Positions 6,325 through 13,970 of a stretch of 14,230 nt of DNA are shown one piece after another. The translations under genes were made by a program, and so were the position numbers. Origin of the DNA: Dehalococcoidia bacterium (GTDB taxonomy: Bacteria; Chloroflexota; Dehalococcoidia; Dehalococcoidales; DAOWJH01); NCBI GenBank assembly GCA_030640495.1, contig DAOWJH010000067.1, positions 1 to 14,230 on the forward strand, given 5' to 3'. Each line of letters starts with the position of its first letter. Position 1 is the first letter of the stretch. Under the pieces are notes generated by a model. That model made no database searches. It saw only the letters and a program-made list of their open reading frames with translations, and was not told the origin of the DNA.

Positions 6325-7536
6325 ATGACTAATAGCTTTAGTAGCTTACCAACCTATATGTTTACCTCAGAATCGGTTGCTGAAGGACACCCTGACAAGC
6401 TATGCGACCAGATATCTGATGCCATCCTTGACAACCTCCTTGAGAAAGACCCATATGCCAGGGTAGCCTGTGAGACAGCAGTAACCAATGGGTTGATAAT
6501 TGTTATGGGCGAGATTACCACCGATTGCTACATTGAAATTCCTCAGATTGTGCGAGGAGTAGTCTGTGATATCGGTTATGTCCACCCCGAATATGGCTTT
6601 GAATATCAATCTTGCGGGGTGATGGTTTCCATTAAGGAACAATCTAGCGACATTGCCCTGGGAGTAGATAAATCACTAGAGGTTAAGACACGGTCAGTAA
6701 CTAATGACCTTGACAAAATTGGGGCGGGTGACCAAGGGATGATGGTTGGCTTTGCCTGCACAGAGACACCTGAGCTTATGCCCCTGCCTATTTCTCTGGC
6801 CCATAAATTGTGTCGGCGGCTGGCTCAAGTGAGAAAGGATAAAACCCTACCCTACCTCCGCCCCGATGGGAAATCACAGGTAACCGTAGAATACCATAAT
6901 GGTACTCCGAAGCGAGTAGATAGTGTAGTGCTGGGAGCCCAACATAACCCTGATGTCAGCCACGCGCAAATTGAGCAAGATATCATTGAGCAGGTAATCA
7001 AGGTGGTTATCCCCGCTTCACTAATAGACGACAAAACTAAATATTATGTCAACGCTACGGGTCGATTTGTGATTGGCGGACCAGTCTCCGACACCGGTTT
7101 CACCGGTCGCAAGATTCTGGTTGACACCTATGGTGGCATTGCCCGACACGGAGGTGGCTGCTTCTCAGGCAAAGACCCGACTAAGGTTGACCGCTCGGCA
7201 GCCTATATGGCTCGCTATATAGCTAAGAACATTGTCGCTGCCGGACTGGCTGAGCGTTTGGAAATCCAGATTTCCTATGCTATTGGCGTCGCCCACCCGC
7301 TCTCCATCTCTATTGAAACCTTCGGCACGGCCAAGGTTGACCAGCAGCTTATCATCAACCTAATCAATAAACACTTTGACCTCAGACCCGAAGCCATTAT
7401 CCGAGCCCTTGACCTGCGCCGTCCTATATACAGGCAGACCGCTGCCTATGGGCACTTCGGACGAGACGACCTTGACCTGCCTTGGGAGAAAACCGACAAA
7501 GCCGAGATTTTGAGGAAAGAGGCATTGGGGAGGTAG
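6325..7536 (+). CDS. metK: S-adenosylmethionine synthetase
   Basis: A 403-residue enzyme that makes SAM from ATP and methionine. Signatures in order are SVAEGHPDKLCDQISDAILD (17-36, ATP and metal site), GAGDQGMMVGFA (133-144), GGPVSDTGFTGRK (251-263, with Phe where Leu is usual), VDTYGG (266-271), and HGGGCFSGKDPTKVDRSAAY (275-294, the glycine-rich P-loop-like element). The length is normal for bacterial MetK. GGGAGG (6315-6320) lies 4 bases before the ATG. It forms a tight pair with ahcY, which together produce SAM and remove its by-product. No SAM riboswitch is visible upstream of either gene; the gaps are too short. Confidence 0.98.
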   Translation: MTNSFSSLPTYMFTSESVAEGHPDKLCDQISDAILDNLLEKDPYARVACETAVTNGLIIVMGEITTDCYIEIPQIVRGVVCDIGYVHPEYGFEYQSCGVMVSIKEQSSDIALGVDKSLEVKTRSVTNDLDKIGAGDQGMMVGFACTETPELMPLPISLAHKLCRRLAQVRKDKTLPYLRPDGKSQVTVEYHNGTPKRVDSVVLGAQHNPDVSHAQIEQDIIEQVIKVVIPASLIDDKTKYYVNATGRFVIGGPVSDTGFTGRKILVDTYGGIARHGGGCFSGKDPTKVDRSAAYMARYIAKNIVAAGLAERLEIQISYAIGVAHPLSISIETFGTAKVDQQLIINLINKHFDLRPEAIIRALDLRRPIYRQTAAYGHFGRDDLDLPWEKTDKAEILRKEALGR

Positions 7537-7556
7537 TAAATTCTTAGGCGGAAGAT

Positions 7557-8087
7557 ATGGAAGCATGGCAAATTGAATTATTAAAGATTGGTGGCACAGC
7601 ACTAATTGCTTTCTTCGGTGGTCTTGGTAGTTACTGGCTTTATCTACGTAAGCGTAAGATTGAGAACGCTCCAGATAAGGAAAAACTGCAAGAAGCCGAA
7701 AAGTTAACAACTCTGCTTATACAGCATCGGAAACATAATATATCCCCAACAGAATTGTGGGAGTTCAAGGAAAGGATGCTGTCTCGTGCCTCTCAAGATG
7801 AAGTAGAATGGCGTAGCAAAGATGAGATTTTAGAAGCTGAAGAGGAGTTTTTTGCTAAGGCTTGGTATGGCAGACATAAATTGCTAGAAAGCATGGTAGA
7901 ATCAGGTAAAGAAAAGGTTACTCCTGAAATATGGCAAGAAGCTCTTAAAGCTGCTAAAAAAATAGAGGGAAAATATGGTAAAGAACAACTAGCTTCTTGG
8001 GATGATTTTGAGTGGGGAATGCTAAGCGGTAAACTTTCAGCACTCAGATGGGTCTCTGGTGACGAATGGGATATGTTGGACACTTAA
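7557..8087 (+). CDS. Unrecognised membrane-anchored, charged helical protein
   Basis: A 176-residue protein I do not recognise. Residues about 9-29 form one hydrophobic, Gly-rich segment (IGGTALIAFFGGLGSYW), followed by LRKRK. By the positive-inside rule the N terminus is outside and the rest cytoplasmic. The remainder is rich in Glu, Lys, Trp and Ala and predicted mainly helical, with a possible coiled coil around 35-60. Trp-containing repeats of the type (SPTELWEF, TPEIWQEA, SWDDFEW) occur at about 63-70, 122-129 and 147-153. The ATG at 7557 lies 20 bases after metK. Base use looks more A+T-rich than in metK, which may indicate acquisition. No function is proposed. Confidence 0.75.
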   Translation: MEAWQIELLKIGGTALIAFFGGLGSYWLYLRKRKIENAPDKEKLQEAEKLTTLLIQHRKHNISPTELWEFKERMLSRASQDEVEWRSKDEILEAEEEFFAKAWYGRHKLLESMVESGKEKVTPEIWQEALKAAKKIEGKYGKEQLASWDDFEWGMLSGKLSALRWVSGDEWDMLDT

Positions 8088-8125
8088 TCAGTTGCCCATC
8101 AATATAAAAATCTAAAGGAAAGTTT

Positions 8126-8243
8126 GAAGGGGCGAAGCCCCTCTAAAGAAAATATTCCCCTTCCCCTTATCAATGGGAAGGGGATAAAGGGGATAGGGTT
8201 ACCTAATAAAAGGAGATTGCTTCGCTTGGCTCGCAATGACAGG
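8126..8243 (+). repeat. Dispersed palindromic repeat block with two perfect hairpins
   Basis: Three modules follow one another. First, AGGGGC-gaa-GCCCCT (8128-8142) is a 6-bp stem with a 3-base loop. Second, TCCCCTTCCC (8156-8165) pairs perfectly with GGGAAGGGGA (8175-8184) around a 9-base loop, followed by GATAAAGGGGATAGGG. Third, GGAGATTGCTTCGC (8212-8225) and CTCGCAATGACAGG (8230-8243) form an imperfect ATTGC/GCAAT palindrome of a kind I remember as widespread in uncultured-bacterial genomes. No T tract follows either hairpin, so this does not look like a classic terminator. It fills most of the 156-base gap before the Dph6-like gene, and part of it recurs at 8912-8941. Confidence 0.7.
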
Positions 8244-8912
8244 ATGGAAAAGGTAATATTATGCTGGAGTGGTGGTAAAGATAGCGCGATTAGCCTTTAT
8301 GAAATTCAAAAAGGCAAAAAGTATGAAGTAGTATCTTTACTAACCACAATAACTGAGGATTATGACAGAGTTAGCCTGCATGGTGTGCCCAGGATTCTGG
8401 TTGAGCAGCAGGCATACTCCCTAGGTTTACCTATTGAGGAGGTATTTATTTCTAAGGCTTCTTCCAATGAAGAATATGAGTCTAAGATGAAAGAAACCCT
8501 TACCAGATTTAAACAAAATGGTGTTTCCTCAGTAGTTTTTGGTGATGTTTTTTTGGAAGATGTAAGGCAATATCGGGAAAATAATCTGTCAAAGCTAGAG
8601 ATGAAGGGGCTCTTCCCTGTATGGGGGAGGGATACTGCTGAACTTACCAGGTCATTTATAGCCTTAGGCTTCCAAGCCATCACTACCTGTGTCGATTCAA
8701 AGGTTCTGGATAAGAGATTCCTAGGCAGGATGGTTGATAAACATTTTTTAGCCGAGCTTCCACCTAATGTGGACCCCGGGGGTGAGAATGGGGAGTTTCA
8801 TTCCTTCGTCTTTAACGGGCCAATATTCAAAGAGAGGATAGCCTATACTTTAGGCGAACAGGTGCTAAGGGATTCACGTTACTTTTGCGATTTGTTACCA
8901 ATAAAAACCTGA
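8244..8912 (+). CDS. Diphthine-ammonia ligase (Dph6)-family ATP pyrophosphatase
   Basis: A 222-residue adenine-nucleotide alpha-hydrolase-like protein. The PP-loop SGGKDS is at residues 9-14. LLTTITEDYDRVSLHGV follows, then a central VVFGDVFLEDVRQYRE segment and the C-terminal NVDPGGENGEFHSFVFNGP, which is the Dph6/MJ0570 signature. Archaeal and eukaryotic members amidate diphthine on elongation factor 2. Bacteria lack diphthamide, so the substrate here is unknown. The frame runs open from a TTG at 8124 through the repeat block. I prefer the ATG at 8244 (MEKVILCWSGGKDS) because family members begin just before the PP-loop. However, it has almost no ribosome binding site, whereas GGAG at 8212-8215 would suit a TTG at 8226. 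Confidence 0.85.
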   Translation: MEKVILCWSGGKDSAISLYEIQKGKKYEVVSLLTTITEDYDRVSLHGVPRILVEQQAYSLGLPIEEVFISKASSNEEYESKMKETLTRFKQNGVSSVVFGDVFLEDVRQYRENNLSKLEMKGLFPVWGRDTAELTRSFIALGFQAITTCVDSKVLDKRFLGRMVDKHFLAELPPNVDPGGENGEFHSFVFNGPIFKERIAYTLGEQVLRDSRYFCDLLPIKT

Positions 8913-8941
8913 AGGAGAGAGGGATAAAGGGGGTGAGGTTA
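8912..8941 (+). repeat. Second, partial copy of the dispersed repeat
   Basis: Bases 8921-8941 match 8181-8201 of the first repeat block at 18 of 21 positions, sharing GGGATAAAGGGG and a GGTTA end. Together the two copies flank the Dph6-like gene as direct repeats. This copy begins at the last base of that gene's stop and covers the probable GTG start (8933) of the mutase gene. Confidence 0.55.
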
Positions 8942-10366
8942 ATAGAAAGTCCCATTAAATTTGGCACTGATGGCTGGCGAGGGGTTATCGCCCAGGATTT
9001 TACCTTTGATAATGTGCGGGCTTGTGCTCAGGGGGTAGCTGACTACCTTAAACAAACAGGACTAGCCCAACGGGGGCTAATTGTGGGCTATGACAACCGC
9101 TTTGCTTCTGAGGACTTTGCCTCAGCAGCGGCTGAGGTAATCGCCGGTAACGAAATAAAGGTATACCTGTGCCCCAAAGCAACGCCAACGCCAGTGATAA
9201 GCTTTGGTGTTGTCGCTCAAAAGATAGGAGGAGCTATCATCATTACTGCTAGCCATAACGCAGCTATCTGGAATGGTTTTAAGTATAAATCTGAATTCGG
9301 CACCAGTGCTCCCTCCGAGGTTACAGCTAAAATAGAAGGCAATATTACCCACACTCTTGCTACAGGAAAAATAAACCAGATGCCGCTAGCTAAAGCCCTA
9401 GAACAAGGAATGGTAGAATATCTTGACCTGACTCCATTTTACTCTCACCAATTAGCTAAGCTCATTGACCTGAATGAGCTGCGCCAGGCTAAGCTAAAAG
9501 TAGTTGTTGACCCCATGTATGGGGCTGGCATTGGCTATTTCAAGATGCTATTAGGCGATGGAGCTATTGAGCTTATAGAGATAAATAATGAACGTAACCC
9601 TCTCTTCCCCGGGATTCAACCTGAGCCAATTGCGGCTAATTTAGCTAAGCTCTCAGCTACAGTTAAGAAGCAGGGGGCTAATATAGGCCTGGCTACTGAT
9701 GGCGATGCTGACCGCATTGGCATTGTAGATGAAAACGGTGTGTTTCTAACTTCACTTCAGGTCTTTGCTCTGCTCGCTCTTTACCTTATGGAGATACGCA
9801 GTGAGCGAGGGCTTATAGTCAAAACAATAACTACTACCAGTATGCTCTACCGCTTAGGAGAAATATTTAAGGTGCCAGTTCGTGAGACGCCGGTAGGCTT
9901 TAAGTATGTTGCCCCGATAATGATAGCGGAAAATGCCCTAATCGGTGGGGAGGAAAGCGGGGGTTATGGCTTCCGGGGTCATATGCCAGAACGTGACGGC
10001 ATCCTAGCCGGTCTCTATTTCCTTGACCTGATGCTCAAGACAGGTAAAAACCCGTCAGAACTCATAGATTATCTCTACAATAAGGTGGGACCTCATTACT
10101 TTAAACGTGTGGATATAGAATTTCCTGAGGAAGAGCGACAGGTGATAATTAATCGCATCAAGCATAACCTCCCCAAATCCATTGATGGCATTAAGGTAGT
10201 AAACTCGGACACTAAAGATGGCTTCCGATTTACCCTAGCTGATACCACCTGGCTACTTATTAGATTTTCTGGAACCGAGCCGGTGCTTCGCATCTATACC
10301 GAAAGCAATACCCCAGCCCGAGTAGAAAGACTACTTGAGCTGGGTAAAGAATTAGCTGGAGTTTAG
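8933..10366 (+). CDS. Phosphoglucomutase/phosphomannomutase (alpha-D-phosphohexomutase family)
   Basis: A protein of 477 residues from the GTG at 8933. It interconverts hexose 1-phosphates and 6-phosphates through a phosphoserine. Motifs in order are KFGTDGWRG (9-17), TASHNAAIWNGFKYK (105-119) with catalytic Ser107, the metal-binding TDGDADRIGI (255-264), the sugar-binding GGEESGG (338-344), and the phosphate-binding RFSGTEPVLRIYTES (444-458). All four active-site loops are intact. Sequence alone does not settle whether the substrate is glucose, mannose or glucosamine phosphate. The frame extends to a TTG at 8885 inside the Dph6-like gene. I prefer GTG 8933 because the first conserved strand follows at once; AAGGAG (8912-8917) lies 15 bases upstream. 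The isomerase gene follows after 6 bases. Confidence 0.92.
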   Translation: MRLIESPIKFGTDGWRGVIAQDFTFDNVRACAQGVADYLKQTGLAQRGLIVGYDNRFASEDFASAAAEVIAGNEIKVYLCPKATPTPVISFGVVAQKIGGAIIITASHNAAIWNGFKYKSEFGTSAPSEVTAKIEGNITHTLATGKINQMPLAKALEQGMVEYLDLTPFYSHQLAKLIDLNELRQAKLKVVVDPMYGAGIGYFKMLLGDGAIELIEINNERNPLFPGIQPEPIAANLAKLSATVKKQGANIGLATDGDADRIGIVDENGVFLTSLQVFALLALYLMEIRSERGLIVKTITTTSMLYRLGEIFKVPVRETPVGFKYVAPIMIAENALIGGEESGGYGFRGHMPERDGILAGLYFLDLMLKTGKNPSELIDYLYNKVGPHYFKRVDIEFPEEERQVIINRIKHNLPKSIDGIKVVNSDTKDGFRFTLADTTWLLIRFSGTEPVLRIYTESNTPARVERLLELGKELAGV

Positions 10367-10372
10367 GCAAGA

Positions 10373-11455
10373 TTGATAAACAATATTAATCTAGATGACC
10401 CCCAGGTTTATAAGCAATACGACCTAGAAGGCATGCTAATCTGCTTTCACGAAATGCCACAGCTTTGTCAGCAAGCCTGGCAAATGGCTATGAAGTTCAA
10501 CCTGCCTCAAGACTACTCCAAGGTTAATAAAGTAGTCATCCTGGGCATGGGCGGGTCAGCTATCGGTGGTGACTTGGTAAACAACCTGGCAGTATCGGAG
10601 GCTAAGCTCCCTATCCTTATCCACCGTGACTATAACTTGCCTGCCTTCATTGATGCCAAAACTTTGGTCATTGCCTCCAGCTACTCAGGGATGACCGAGG
10701 AAACCATATCCTCATTTGAACAGGCAGTAGCGACCGAGGCAAAGAAGCTGGTAATTACCACCGGTGGTAAGCTGAAAACTATGGCTGAGGAAAGAAATGT
10801 CCCTGTTTTTAGCTTTGCTTATAAGGCTCAACCCCGTGCCGCTTTAGCCTTTAGCTTCATCCCTATCCTCTGTTTTTTGCAAAAGCTCGGCTTCATCAGT
10901 GATAAATCGGCTCAGGTAACTGAAACAGTCCAAGTATTACAAGAACTATCCCAAAGGATAAATGAGAGCGTGCTTTTACCCCGCAATTCGGCTAAACAAC
11001 TGGCAAACAGGTTATTTGGGCATTTACCAGTGCTATATGGTGGTGGCATTGTCTCTGAGGTAGCACACCGCTGGAAAACCCAGCTTAATGAGAATAGTAA
11101 AGCCTGGGCTTTCTACGAGGTTTTCCCTGAACTTAACCATAACGCTGTGGTTGGCTACCAGTTTCCAAAAGAGTTAGCCAGTAAAATAGTGGTGATTCTG
11201 CTTCGGTCAGCTCATCTGCCAAAGCGGATTCAGCTCCGCTACCAGATAACCTGCCAACTCTTAGAACAGGCTAAAGTTGATTACCAAATTATAGATGGAG
11301 ATGGCATCAGTCCGCTGAGCCAGATGATGAGCCTGGTGCTCTACGGCGACTATGTCAGCTACTACCTAGCAGTTTTATATAAGATTGACCCAACGCTGGT
11401 AAAAGCCATAGACTTTCTGAAAGAACAGCTTGCGCAGAATAAGGGGAGCAAGTAG
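10373..11455 (+). CDS. Bifunctional phosphoglucose/phosphomannose isomerase
   Basis: A 360-residue SIS-domain protein of the PGI/PMI family first described in archaea, which interconverts fructose 6-phosphate with glucose 6-phosphate and mannose 6-phosphate. The first SIS domain has GMGGSAIGGD (58-67) and SSYSGMTEE (102-110). The second contains YGGGIVSEVAHRWKTQLNE and YEVFPELNHNAVVGY. E240 and H256 are spaced as the catalytic Glu and His of the Pyrobaculum enzyme. The start is the TTG at 10373, with GGAG 12 bases upstream at 10357-10360. The next start, an ATG at residue 21, would remove the conserved N-terminal DLEGML helix. It is placed directly after the mutase, so the pair links central sugar phosphates to hexose 1-phosphates for sugar nucleotides. 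Confidence 0.93.
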   Translation: MINNINLDDPQVYKQYDLEGMLICFHEMPQLCQQAWQMAMKFNLPQDYSKVNKVVILGMGGSAIGGDLVNNLAVSEAKLPILIHRDYNLPAFIDAKTLVIASSYSGMTEETISSFEQAVATEAKKLVITTGGKLKTMAEERNVPVFSFAYKAQPRAALAFSFIPILCFLQKLGFISDKSAQVTETVQVLQELSQRINESVLLPRNSAKQLANRLFGHLPVLYGGGIVSEVAHRWKTQLNENSKAWAFYEVFPELNHNAVVGYQFPKELASKIVVILLRSAHLPKRIQLRYQITCQLLEQAKVDYQIIDGDGISPLSQMMSLVLYGDYVSYYLAVLYKIDPTLVKAIDFLKEQLAQNKGSK

Positions 11456-11462
11456 CCTGACA

Positions 11463-11858
11463 ATGAACTATTTTGCCTATGGGACTAATCTAAACCGCAA
11501 GCAGATGTTGGAACGCTGTCCAGAGGGCAAGCCAAAGCTTATAGCCACTCTTCATAATTACAGGTTGGTATTCGTCGGCTGGTCCAGGCAGTGGCGGGGT
11601 GGAGTCGTCAGCATCAGACGTTCCAGCGGTGAAAGGGTCTCGGGCGCCATCTATGAAGTCTCGGAAGAATGCCTAAAACGGTTAGATAGATATGAAGGCA
11701 GCGATTATCAACGGTTAAATGTTATAGTCAATAATGAAGATGGTGAGCCTGTAGAAGCTATAACTTACACCAATACTCGGCAAGCCGAAGAAACCAAGCC
11801 TTCAATGGAGTATTTATCCATCATCCAGCAGGGCTACAAAGACTGGGGAATCATCTGA
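11463..11858 (+). CDS. Gamma-glutamylcyclotransferase-like protein (AIG2/GGCT fold)
   Basis: A 131-residue GGCT-like protein. The N-terminal YFAYGTNLNRKQM (3-15) is the substrate-binding signature (YGxN/S). GAIYEVSEECLKRLDRYEG (61-79) carries the probable catalytic acid E78, and the chain ends in a helix with QGYKDWGI, typical of the family. Relatives release 5-oxoproline from gamma-glutamyl amines or peptides; the substrate here is unknown. The frame extends upstream to 11430 inside the isomerase gene. The ATG at 11463 is preferred because the fold starts there and GGGGAG (11443-11448) lies 14 bases upstream. It is the last plus-strand gene and converges on rpsI across 84 bases. Confidence 0.88.
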   Translation: MNYFAYGTNLNRKQMLERCPEGKPKLIATLHNYRLVFVGWSRQWRGGVVSIRRSSGERVSGAIYEVSEECLKRLDRYEGSDYQRLNVIVNNEDGEPVEAITYTNTRQAEETKPSMEYLSIIQQGYKDWGII

Positions 11859-11942
11859 CTTTTTGCTCAGTAAAAAGCCGTAGATTACTTAAAGGACAGC
11901 TTGTTACAGATAAAAAGCGATTCTTACTGCTCAATAGGGCTT

Positions 11943-12344
11943 TTACCGCTTGGTGTATTGAGGAGCCTTGCGAGCCCGCTTGAGACCAACCTTCTTTCTT
12001 TCCTTAGCCCGAGCATCACGGGTAAGCAGTCCGTACTGACGTAGTAAGGGCTTGAGGCCGTCATCGGCTCTTACCAAGGCGCGAGCAATACCATGAGAGA
12101 TGGCACCGCTCTGCCCCGAGATACCACCCCCAGCTACCTTAACCACAGCATTATACTTCCTGATACTATCAGTAACTAAAAGGGGTTGCAGTATTGTCTG
12201 GCGATGCTCAAGGCGGGGTAACAGTTCCTCGTAAGGCACACCATTTATAATAATAGCGCCATCTCCAGCAAATAGTCTTACCCGAGCCACTGCTGTCTTA
12301 CGTCTGCCTGTCCCGTAAAAATAGGTTTGCTTTTCCAACCTCAC
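11943..12344 (-). CDS. rpsI: 30S ribosomal protein S9 (uS9)
   Basis: A 133-residue small-subunit protein. YFYGTGRRKTAVARVRLFAG near the N terminus, VKVAGGGISGQSGAISHGIARAL in the middle and the basic tail ending KRARKAPQYTKR are diagnostic; the C-terminal Lys-Arg reaches the tRNA anticodon region in the P site. The start is GTG at 12344-12342, overlapping the TGA of rplM in a GTGA, so translation is probably coupled to rplM. Last gene of the minus-strand ribosomal block. Confidence 0.98.
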   Translation of the reverse strand: MRLEKQTYFYGTGRRKTAVARVRLFAGDGAIIINGVPYEELLPRLEHRQTILQPLLVTDSIRKYNAVVKVAGGGISGQSGAISHGIARALVRADDGLKPLLRQYGLLTRDARAKERKKVGLKRARKAPQYTKR

Positions 12345-12781
12345 TCCTCTAAAATTTCTTTTGAGCTAGCCTTCACCTGAGCCAGATGGGGGTGGGTATC
12401 ACCAGCATAGACCTTAAGCTTTTTCATCATGCTAGCCCCCAGCCGAGTATGAGGCACCATGCCCTTGACAGCATACTCAATCACCCGGGTAGGATTAGTC
12501 TGCATCATTTTCTCCAAACTGATGCTTTTAAATCCCCCGGGATATCCTGAATGCCGATAATAGAGCTTCTGCTTAGCCTTATTGCCGGTAACACGAATTT
12601 TGTCGGCATTAATAATGACAACAAAATCGCCTACATCCAGATTACGGCTGAATATTGGTTTGTGCTTGCCCATAAGTAGGCTAGCAACTTGAGTGGCTAG
12701 CCTACCTAAAATTTTGCCTGAGGCATCAATAACATGCCACTCCCGCTTAATATCAGAGGCATTAGTGCTATAGGTTTTCAT
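12341..12781 (-). CDS. rplM: 50S ribosomal protein L13 (uL13)
   Basis: A 146-residue large-subunit protein of normal length. Signatures are WHVIDASGKILGRLATQVAS, LLMGKHKP, DVGDFVVIINADKIRVTGNK, YYRHSGYPGG and AVKGMVPHTRLG. It binds 23S rRNA early in assembly. GAGGGGG lies 7 bases before the ATG. The start overlaps the truA stop (ATGA, 12781-12778) and the stop overlaps rpsI; the rplM-rpsI pair is almost universal in bacteria. Confidence 0.98.
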   Translation of the reverse strand: MKTYSTNASDIKREWHVIDASGKILGRLATQVASLLMGKHKPIFSRNLDVGDFVVIINADKIRVTGNKAKQKLYYRHSGYPGGFKSISLEKMMQTNPTRVIEYAVKGMVPHTRLGASMMKKLKVYAGDTHPHLAQVKASSKEILEE

Positions 12782-13566
12782 TGTAATTCCCCCTCAAAGG
12801 GGCGTAAATAATTCACCCGCATAAGGCACAGCCCACAAGCAGGAGCAGTTGGTCCAGCCAGACTAGGTTTTTTCGCCTCAATTATACTACGAAACTCGTC
12901 AATGCTCATCTTAGTTAAACCGACTCTGATTAAGGCACCTACCGTGTTGCGCACCTGATGAGGTAAGAAGGAGTTAGCCACCATATTGAATATAACCAAT
13001 TCCCCAGCCTTCTCCACTCCCGCTTTATATACCCTGCGCCTTGGGTTCTTTCTTCCAACCCCGATGCTGCTGGCAAATGAGGTAAAGTCATGCTCACCAA
13101 CCAGAGCCTGACACGCCCGATTCATAGCTTCAATATCCAGATGCCCAGCAACAAGGTAAGAAAAGCCTCTGTTGAGTGGAGACCGGGTTAAGCTATTCAG
13201 TATATAGTAGTTATATTCACGGCTAAGAGCACCACGCCTAACATTAAAAGAATCATCTACTCTATATGCCATCTTAATCGCAATATCCCTAGGTAAATAG
13301 TAGTTTAGCCCGGCAACAAATGTCTGTGGGGGGAGAGGCGACCTAGTCCTAAAGCTACCCACCTGCCCCTTAGCATAAACTCCAGCATCAGTTCGACTAG
13401 CCGCCGCCAGCCGAGTCCTTTGTCTAGTAAGCTTCCACAGCGCTTTCTCCACCTCCCCTTGAATAGTAGGCAGACCATCCTGTAACTGGAAGCCATGATA
13501 GTGTGTGCCATCATATTCCATAATTAATACAATCCTGGTGGTTGTTGCCAAGCTGACAGTCCTCAT
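12778..13566 (-). CDS. truA: tRNA pseudouridine(38-40) synthase
   Basis: A 262-residue enzyme that isomerises uridines 38-40 of the tRNA anticodon arm. The catalytic Asp is D60 in SRTDAGVYAKGQV (58-70), slightly different from the usual GRTDAGVHA. Supporting segments are MEYDGTHYHGFQ (16-27), SREYNYYI and FLPHQVRNTVGALIRVG, the conserved C-terminal RNA-binding/active-site part. The ATG at 13566 abuts the rplQ stop with no gap. The position between rplQ and rplM is classical; in Firmicutes the ECF transporter genes often lie between rplQ and truA, and they are absent here. Confidence 0.96.
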   Translation of the reverse strand: MRTVSLATTTRIVLIMEYDGTHYHGFQLQDGLPTIQGEVEKALWKLTRQRTRLAAASRTDAGVYAKGQVGSFRTRSPLPPQTFVAGLNYYLPRDIAIKMAYRVDDSFNVRRGALSREYNYYILNSLTRSPLNRGFSYLVAGHLDIEAMNRACQALVGEHDFTSFASSIGVGRKNPRRRVYKAGVEKAGELVIFNMVANSFLPHQVRNTVGALIRVGLTKMSIDEFRSIIEAKKPSLAGPTAPACGLCLMRVNYLRPFEGELQ

Positions 13567-13920
13567 CTACTTCACCAACTCAAACTGAACCATAGCCGCC
13601 CCATCACCCAACCTAGGTCCTAACTTAGTGATACGAGTATAGCCACCTGGGCGCTCGGCATACTTTGAGGCAAGTTCAGTAAATACCTTCTCAACCACCT
13701 TTTCGTCTATGATAAATGCCAGTGCCTGGCGGCGGGAGTGAAGTCCACCTTCCTTACCCAAGGTAATCATTTTCTCAGCCAGGCCACGCACTTCCTTAGC
13801 TTTAGCCTCGGTAGTAATAATCTTTTCATAGCCCAAAAGGTCAGTCACCAAGTTACGATACATCGCCCGCCTGTGACTTGAAGTCCTGCCTAATTTTCTA
13901 CCAGCTACTTTATGCCTCAT
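13567..13920 (-). CDS. rplQ: 50S ribosomal protein L17 (bL17)
   Basis: A 117-residue protein starting MRHKVAGRKLGRTSSHRRAM, the standard L17 N terminus, and ending MVQFELVK after GGYTRITKLGPRLGDGA. The frame is open to 13974, but that 18-residue extension would overlap rpoA and has no counterpart in L17. AGGTGGGG lies just upstream of the ATG at 13920 on the minus strand. It follows rpoA by 50 bases, as in most bacteria. Confidence 0.97.
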   Translation of the reverse strand: MRHKVAGRKLGRTSSHRRAMYRNLVTDLLGYEKIITTEAKAKEVRGLAEKMITLGKEGGLHSRRQALAFIIDEKVVEKVFTELASKYAERPGGYTRITKLGPRLGDGAAMVQFELVK

Positions 13921-13970
13921 GGTTATCCCCACCTCAGCCAACGACCGAGTGCAACTTATCACCAGTGTTG

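Noticed and set aside
8128..8184. Tandem hairpins after the 7557 gene as a rho-independent terminator
   Set aside because: The stems are strong but neither is followed by a T tract on either strand; the sequence fits a dispersed palindromic repeat better.
11859..11942. Terminator hairpins between the converging operons: CTTTTT/AAAAAG at 11859-11877 and AAAAGC/GCTTTT at 11913-11944
   Set aside because: Stems are short and A+T-rich, the second has a 20-base loop and overlaps the rpsI stop; not strong enough to call as intrinsic terminators.
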